Assembly (NCBI GenBank): GCA_014529385.2
Contig: CM043955.1
Coordinates: 153,348,640 to 153,412,639, forward strand
Length of the DNA stretch: 64,000 nt
Source: Adiantum capillus-veneris
Lineage: Eukaryota > Streptophyta > Polypodiopsida > Polypodiales > Pteridaceae
Direction of reading: 5' to 3'
In this document: one piece after another, positions 58,141 through 64,000 of the stretch
How the letters are laid out: every line of letters starts with the position of its first letter
Position numbering within the stretch: position 1 is the first letter of the stretch
Notes under the pieces: model-generated
Database searches by the model: none
Seen by the model: the letters and a program-made list of their open reading frames with translations, nothing else
Told to the model about the DNA's origin: nothing
Made by a program: the position numbers and the translations under genes

Positions 58141-59341
58141 TTAGTGCTACAAAACAACGGAATGCACTTCAAAGATAATTTTTCAAGTCACATGCAAGTT
58201 ATAGACATAATTTCATACTTGAGCACGTGCTGAATAAGAGCACAATTATGGTCTTCCAAAGGTCCCCTCATGAAATTGGTTTTATTCTAGTGCAATTTGA
58301 CAACTACAAATGACTTTATATGTTTAAACCAAGAAACTGTGTATTTTTTGGGCTCCCTAACTCAATTAAATCTCGTTGCTTGAACTCTCTCTTGAATTTT
58401 TTGTCGTGCAAAAAATCTTGAAAACCTTGAGTTCTCCATAACAACATTGAAACCAAGGTTTTAAGCACCCCAATTGTGTATGTACCATGTACTTTGATAC
58501 ATTTAGTTGATGTACATGGAAAGTTTGATATTTGAGGTTTTGAATGCTTTTGTCTCAAGAATAAAAATATAAAATTTTTCTCTTATGCAATTTTGAATAT
58601 TTAAAATGATCCAATAATTGTTGCATACTAGAGTCCTTCTACTTGCCACCTTGAGTGCTCAATGGAAAGGGAAAGCAGTGTATCACTTTCTAAAACTCAC
58701 AAATACATCAGAAACATATTTTTCTTTGTATACAATGATATGCTTAAAATGACCATATCAAACACATGGAGCTTTCCATTATGTTATATACTCCAAAGTC
58801 AATTTTTTTGAACATGAAACTTTGAATTATATATAGCAAAATTGTGGAAGAGTCAATTAAATTTTCTACAAGGTCGCTTTATTTTTTCTTGAGCTTATAA
58901 CGGCAATTTCTTCAAAGCATTAATCACAGTCTTATGAGGTAAACTTGATGAGTATAGTTCTTGATCATGATAGATTCTAAAATTCAAAGTTATATTTTTA
59001 AAAGACCCTCTAGCTAGCATATTTAAGCATATCAAGAGGGTTTTCTTAAATAAACCGTTTAATGCAAGTTTCATTTAATTTAAAATTTGTTAAAAAAAAG
59101 GACACTTAAAGTGTCCTGTTTTGGTACCAAACTAGTGTTAATTAGTACAACTACTCGATATGAAACTTTCATGTTTCTCTTCAGACTCTGCGGCGTACAT
59201 ATTGCTCGAATATCTATGTAGTGTTTTTGTGTAGGTGATCAAAGAAAATACTACATCTTTCATTCTCAATATGGAAACTGCAGGGAATCAGAGTCCTCCT
59301 ACACCATTATGTAGCTTTTCTTAACAATAAATTAGGAAAAT
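58141..59341. other. No gene recognised
   Basis: AT-rich. The left part could be the RNase H end of the gypsy remnant to its left, but I cannot support that from motifs. Confidence 0.45.
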
Positions 59342-59698
59342 TTGACGATGATACATGAATGCTCGAAAAATTTAAGCCAATCCATGAAAGGGATGATACA
59401 GGATTGTGTGAAGGAAATGCTTTCTAGTAAGAAAGAATGCATGGAAAATGAAGAGGATCTGGCACCCTACACAATAAAGCTTTCTCATAAAGATGAAGTA
59501 ATTGAAACCTTCACGTTTCTTGGGCAGAATGTAGGAATAATTTCATTTTATGCTGTATATCAAGAGGATGATGTCATTATCCTTGAAGAGTCCTTGTCTG
59601 TTAAGATTGGTGCCAAGGATGTAAAATTGAAACACATTGTCAAGAAATTTTTGGTCTTGCCAGAAAAGCACCAGGCTTTTGGCTGTGAGAGTTTGTGA
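59342..59698 (+). CDS. Unrecognised 118-codon open frame
   Basis: Starts with an ATG (MTMIHECSKNLSQSMKGMIQ) and ends TGA. Mixed composition with charged and hydrophobic stretches (EVIETFTFLGQNVGIISFYA), no membrane segment, no signal peptide and no motif that I recognise. Unlike its surroundings it is not low complexity, and it lies outside the defined elements. It could be a fragment of a host exon, a piece of a retrotransposon Gag, or chance. I cannot assign a function and would not call it a gene without expression or homology. Confidence 0.25.
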   Translation: MTMIHECSKNLSQSMKGMIQDCVKEMLSSKKECMENEEDLAPYTIKLSHKDEVIETFTFLGQNVGIISFYAVYQEDDVIILEESLSVKIGAKDVKLKHIVKKFLVLPEKHQAFGCESL

Positions 59699-61857
59699 GA
59701 GAACTCCAAAAACTATATGAAGAAGTTAAACCATAGATGTCGTGAAGTATAGGGTTTGAAAGGAAGTGCAATCAAAGAAGCTTCATTCTTTCTCTCTTGT
59801 ACTCACAAACACAAAGAAAGAACACAAAAGAGAATATCAAAACAACACAAAGATGAAAACATCAAGCCTATGGTCATATCGTATCATGGGTAATATGAAA
59901 GAGTTAATAGATGAGTTAATGGCGTTCAATCGAAGTTGCGAATTGTTCTTTGGAATTGTAGTTTTGTGCTTATCATAATATATATGTTTTGTTTAGTGAT
60001 TGAGATTAATTGTGTGTACAAATCCTCTTGATTAATAGCAAGATAACTACCCTTACGTCAAAAGAAAAGTTATAGTCTATAAGAGGTAGTATGATGGGAT
60101 CCGGTGAAACACGTATTTCATTGAGCCTTTTTAGGCCAAAGAGAAACACTATACGTTATTGAAAGTGTATTTTACGGCTAATCCATATGTTAATTCTAAT
60201 AGATTGCACAGAGTGGAAGCGATAGTAATTCTCATCATGTGGATTATTCATCTAGGACAATATGTAGATATGAGAGAAGTGAAGAGATAAGAAGTTTCCC
60301 TCCCAAGCCCTATTCTTGCCCATAGGCAATAAGGATACTGTGGGGAGAGATGTACTTGTAGCAAGGAGAACCTAGAATTTGTAGAGAGAATGAATTTCTA
60401 AGAGTGAGAGAGATAAGTTTGGTTAAGGAGATGAGATTAGATATATATATATGTTGGATTAGAGATGAAAAAGAAAACAACAAGAAATCAATAAAATATT
60501 AATGTAAAATACATCTTACTTGTCAAACCCTTCGGCACCATTCTTGATGGAGAGAGAAGAAGAGGGAAGAATTCAGATTTGATTGATACACCAAGTCCAA
60601 GACCTTCTTCTATTAGAGTTGATCTTCTAAGGATAGCTTACAAGGATGGCTAGTCTTCCTCTAGTAGAAAGTGTAGGCTTAGGCTTATGTTAATGGCTAA
60701 GTACAATTAGGTATTACTACTCACTTCCTTATGAATTCCTCTCATCGATGGCTTGAATGGCTTGAATGCTTCCATTGTTTCAACGAAGAAGAGGTCCCCT
60801 TTTATAGGTTAAGGGGGTTTACACAAGAAGAGAAGAGCCAGTGTGAACAATAACTGGAAAAGTTGAAAATGAGTTGTCCCTTCATGATGTGGGTAGACTG
60901 GGCTCTAGTATTTTGATCATATCTCCTCAACCGTGGCTCCAAATGAAAAAGTAAAAATATGGGCAAAAAATTTTAGCTCATTAGCTACGACTCCCATTTT
61001 ATATACTTTTTCCAATTCGGATTGGAACCTTGTGTAAAAAAATCATCAGAATAGGGTACAGTTTTGACAGCAAAAATCTTCTTGTGGTCCTCTTATCGTA
61101 TACTTTTATTTGATTCCAATGGACATGTCATGCCATATGAAAGCATGACATTGCTCCTTGACAAAGTTTTATAATCATGCTTACAATAATGCATTAAAAT
61201 AGGGGTATCTTTGAGAATCATGGAAGCTAGTTTCCCACTAGGATTTGATTCCTTCCTAGTAGCTATTTAAAAAGAAATATAAGAAAAATATAAAAAATAC
61301 ATAGAATATATATATATATTGGAATTTACCCTAGATATAGGATCTAGCTAGGGTGTGAGATGATAATGAGATAGTAGAAATAAAGAATCAATGCTTTCTA
61401 CCCCAAGTTAAAGAGGCAAAGCTATTGACACTTTTTCTATTGTACTTTTTGACTATAAAGTAAGAATATGTTACCCTTGAGATAAATAATAGAATGAGAT
61501 AGAAAGCTTATTATTATACTTAGATATGCATATATACAATATAGGAAATCTAATTATGTATCTAAAAAGTTACAAGATAGATCTTGTAGCATGCATTCCC
61601 ACTATATACGTGTCACAGCACGACAAAGTTGTGTCTTATCCGTACTATGATGTAGCCATATACCAACTTGTAGATGCTTTGCCGCCCAATTTTTTCCAAA
61701 TGAAATTCCAATCGATTGCTCCAAGTATGGTTTTATTTTTTGCTAGTATAATATTTCGTATGAATCTAGAATGACAAGCAACAAAAACAGATGAGCAAAA
61801 GTAATTTATGGTGTTGTACCCGCTTTAGAACTCCTTCCAGCACCTCTAAATATATTG
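59699..61857. other. No gene recognised
   Basis: AT-rich, with short TA runs near 60436 and 61306. A stretch at about 60500-60830 ending in CTTTTATAGGTT looks like a decayed LTR or promoter, but there is no partner. The 82-codon frame at 61526 has no features. Confidence 0.45.
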
Positions 61858-62492
61858 TTATTTCCAAGTTTGAGTGTGTATCAATATGTTTAAGTAGGGG
61901 TTGGGAACCTTTCTTGCCAGATCTCCTCTACCATAATTCTGCTGCGTGAACTCTCCTGAGGTTCTTGGATCCCACATGTGATGTTCTTGCATAAAAGTTT
62001 CCCAGACTGCTTGCTTTGTTTCTCGCAGAATAGTGCATTTAGAAAGAAACATGTCCTCCAAAGACTCGACCATGTTTAAGTCTCTAGCAATAATAAGGGT
62101 TTCTTGAAAGGTAGTTAGAGTTTTCCATATTTTGATTTGATAAAAAACAGAGCCTCGAGTGTATACTCCTCCAAGTTTGGTCTCCTCCAAGTTGGTGTTG
62201 AAGGGATGGGGGAGAACGATAGATCACCAATTCAAGCCAACTTGGGGAGACAGGTTTCTATGATGAAACTCCTCAGAAATACCTAAGACAAAGTGCCCCT
62301 GAGCCTTGCGGATGGGTATCTTGGAGCCAACAGTGGCTCTTAGAGATAATTTCCAAGGCCTTGGTTAGGTCAGAACCAGAGGCCATCACTTCTTGGAGAA
62401 TAAAAAATTTAATCGGATTATGACAGATCCAAGAAGCAATTTTATTGCATTGTGGGGTCACAAGAGCCCCTTCACATTCTAGGATAAAACTT
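61858..62492 (-). pseudogene. LINE (L1-type) endonuclease fragment
   Basis: Start of LINE ORF2, the AP-like endonuclease that nicks target DNA. Visible blocks are IASWICHNPIKFFILQEV (normally FFLQET/LQEVK), SKSHCWLQDTHPQGSGALCL, and in another frame RDLNMVESLEDMF (normally GDFN). A stop near 62273 and a frameshift break it. It ends before any reverse transcriptase, so the 3' part of the element is missing at this end. Confidence 0.75.
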
Positions 62493-63966
62493 TCATTTAG
62501 TATCCCTTTTATCTTTTCTTGCTAGCCAAGGTGGGGTTTGCGCCACGCTAGCATGGTTCCTTTTGTTATCCTTACCAACCTCCATGGGAGAGGGATCAGA
62601 AGAGATTGGGGCTGGGGCGACCTCACCAACTGCCATGTTTTCTTTGTTAAGGTGCAGCAAGTCTTGATTATCCATCGAGTTGACCTCGACTTCGAGTCTA
62701 GACATTGGAGCAGGTTCTTGCACTTGGGTGGGAGGATTGAATTCACCTGTATCTTCTGAATCTGAATCGAAATACTCCTGAATCCGGGCTAGAATTTAGC
62801 AAATCTTTTAAGATGGCCGGAAGATTTACCCTTAGGGTCCTGATTCTTAGTCGATTGCGAAAGACTTGTTGTTCGGTTGGTGTGTCTTGGCTTTATTCTT
62901 GCTCTGAGCACCCTCAGGCTGAGAAGCATCAGCCTCCTAGGGAGGCGGGTCAGAAGGGGGTTGAGGGAGGGTTGGAGAGGCCTTGAAAGGTGCCTTGCTA
63001 GGGCACTCCCTTGCAAAATGACCTCACTTTCCAAAGAGGAAGCAAGTGTCAGGCAGGTACTTATATTCAATGGCCTAATCAAGCACCTCGCCATCATCAA
63101 TGTAGATTTTAAGAGAGGAAGGGAGTAGGTTTGGGTTGGAAATGTCCATTTCCACAAGGAATTGGGGTTGCCAGTCAGGGTTGTAAAAATCCTGTCTCGG
63201 TCTGCCTCCTAGAACTTTAACTAAAGCCCCTGCAATGGGTCCAAGGTGGTTGTAGAGGTGCATGGGTAAACTGGGGAATTCTACTCACAATGGCTAGTTT
63301 CTCAAAGCAGAAGTCTCTGAGTTGAAGGACTTGTTCCATTGGAATAGACAAAGCGGAGAATTACGAATGACCCATTGCCCGTAGCTCAGGGCTTGGAATG
63401 CCATCTTAGGCTCTTTGAAGACAAAAAGAAAGTGGTTCTTAGGTAAACATTGAATGGATTCCACCTCTAGCCCTTTGGCCATCCACTGTTGTTTCACCCA
63501 GGCTTTCAACATGTCCACCAGGGGCGAGGACCAGCTAGGAGGCCAATGATGGCTCGACTCTCCAAGTCCCTTTTCACTTTTCAGATTTGGACAAAAGAGA
63601 GAATGATTGAAGGCTTACCTTGAGGAGGTTGTCCTTTGCTAGATTGAGCATTTCTATTGTGGTCTCCCGATTGAGGCTTGGGGGGCGGGGTGGGGTGGGC
63701 GGGGGGCGGGGGGGGGGAGACATAAGCTGAATCCGGGTGAACATGCTCGTTATCTCTTTCTGCCGAACATCAGAAAGCGTCTGCTCCATCAGGGACAAGG
63801 GACTTGTTCTACAGCAGTTGATGTCAAGCAGAGAGCGCTTGCATTAGTTTTTTAGCAAACTCAAGCGGGAAAAGTTTAGCAATAAGAGGGTCCAAGTTCC
63901 TCAGGTTGAGGAGGACCTGTGGGGCCGCCAGCTGGATGGAAGGGACATTAGGAAGCAGCAACATCG
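62493..63966 (-). pseudogene. LINE ORF1 (Gag-like nucleic-acid-binding protein), broken
   Basis: Begins near ATG 63964-63966 (MLLLPNVPSIQLAAPQ) and ends near 62493. It has a Pro-rich part (RPPPTPPRPP, about 63676-63720), the plant LINE ORF1 core (VKQQWMAKGLEVESIQCLPK ... FVFKEPKMAF ... QWVIRNSPLCLFQW, the DUF4283 type) and a CCHC knuckle near 63003-63045 whose second Cys is Phe (CFLFGK.GHFAREC). Several stops and frameshifts interrupt it. It lies directly upstream of the endonuclease fragment, the normal ORF1-ORF2 order. Confidence 0.75.
63679..63717. repeat. G-rich tract
   Basis: More than six runs of three or more G within 40 bases, for example GGGGGGCGGGGTGGGGTGGG. It meets the simple pattern for G-quadruplex formation on the plus strand. 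On the minus strand it encodes the Pro-rich part of LINE ORF1. Confidence 0.9.
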
Positions 63967-64000
63967 TACGATGGGGGAGGGGGTTCGCTGCGTGCTAGGC

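Noticed and set aside
61526-61774. 82-codon open frame
   Set aside because: AT-rich surroundings, no motif and no partner; length is within chance expectation.

Overview
This window reads as intergenic nuclear DNA of a land plant, built almost entirely from transposable elements. The signs are plant-type Ty1/copia and Ty3/gypsy LTR retrotransposons, one plant L1-type LINE, primer-binding sites that match plant initiator-Met and Asp tRNAs, long (GA)n/(TC)n tracts, and no recognisable single-copy host gene. I cannot name the species.

Layout. 1-3438: 5' part of a minus-strand copia element with an uninterrupted gag-pol frame that runs off the window edge, plus its 5' LTR. 3439-6852: repeats, microsatellites and an orphan LTR end with a primer-binding site. 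6853-15597: complete minus-strand gypsy chromovirus with two LTRs and a GTCAG target duplication. 15603-18779: AT-rich DNA, then a decayed LTR of the same gypsy family. 19018-22989: 5'-truncated plus-strand element with Gag knuckle, protease and a repeat-rich tail, no pol, then a polypurine tract and an LTR. 23572-25218: copia 3' remnant and another gypsy LTR relative. 25414-43125: plus-strand Tat-lineage gypsy element (gag, protease, RT, RNase H, extra archaeal-type RNase H, integrase), split inside its integrase by a minus-strand element at 31972-40943. 44451-44902: stray piece of cytoplasmic large-subunit (25S) ribosomal RNA. 46521-49893: minus-strand chromovirus pseudogene. 51721-52210: gypsy integrase scrap. 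52756-56727: full-length plus-strand copia frame with nine premature stops and no frameshift. 57148-58140: gypsy integrase remnant. 58141-61857: no recognised gene. 61858-63966: 5' part of a minus-strand LINE.

The most interesting unit is the nested element at 31972-40943. It has two LTRs, a perfect tRNA-Asp primer site, a polypurine tract and one very long frame (1,727 codons, one internal TGA) with Gag, zinc knuckles and an aspartic protease, but no reverse transcriptase or integrase. The element at 19018-22989 has the same order of parts, shares a 'WIP..LLEAQG' tail motif, and also lacks pol. I read these as one gag-protease-only, probably trans-mobilised family.

Other notable points are the rRNA fragment, the near-intact copia element at the left edge that has lost its start codon and its integrase catalytic Glu, and frames broken mainly by C-to-T type stops, the pattern expected of silenced, methylated repeats.
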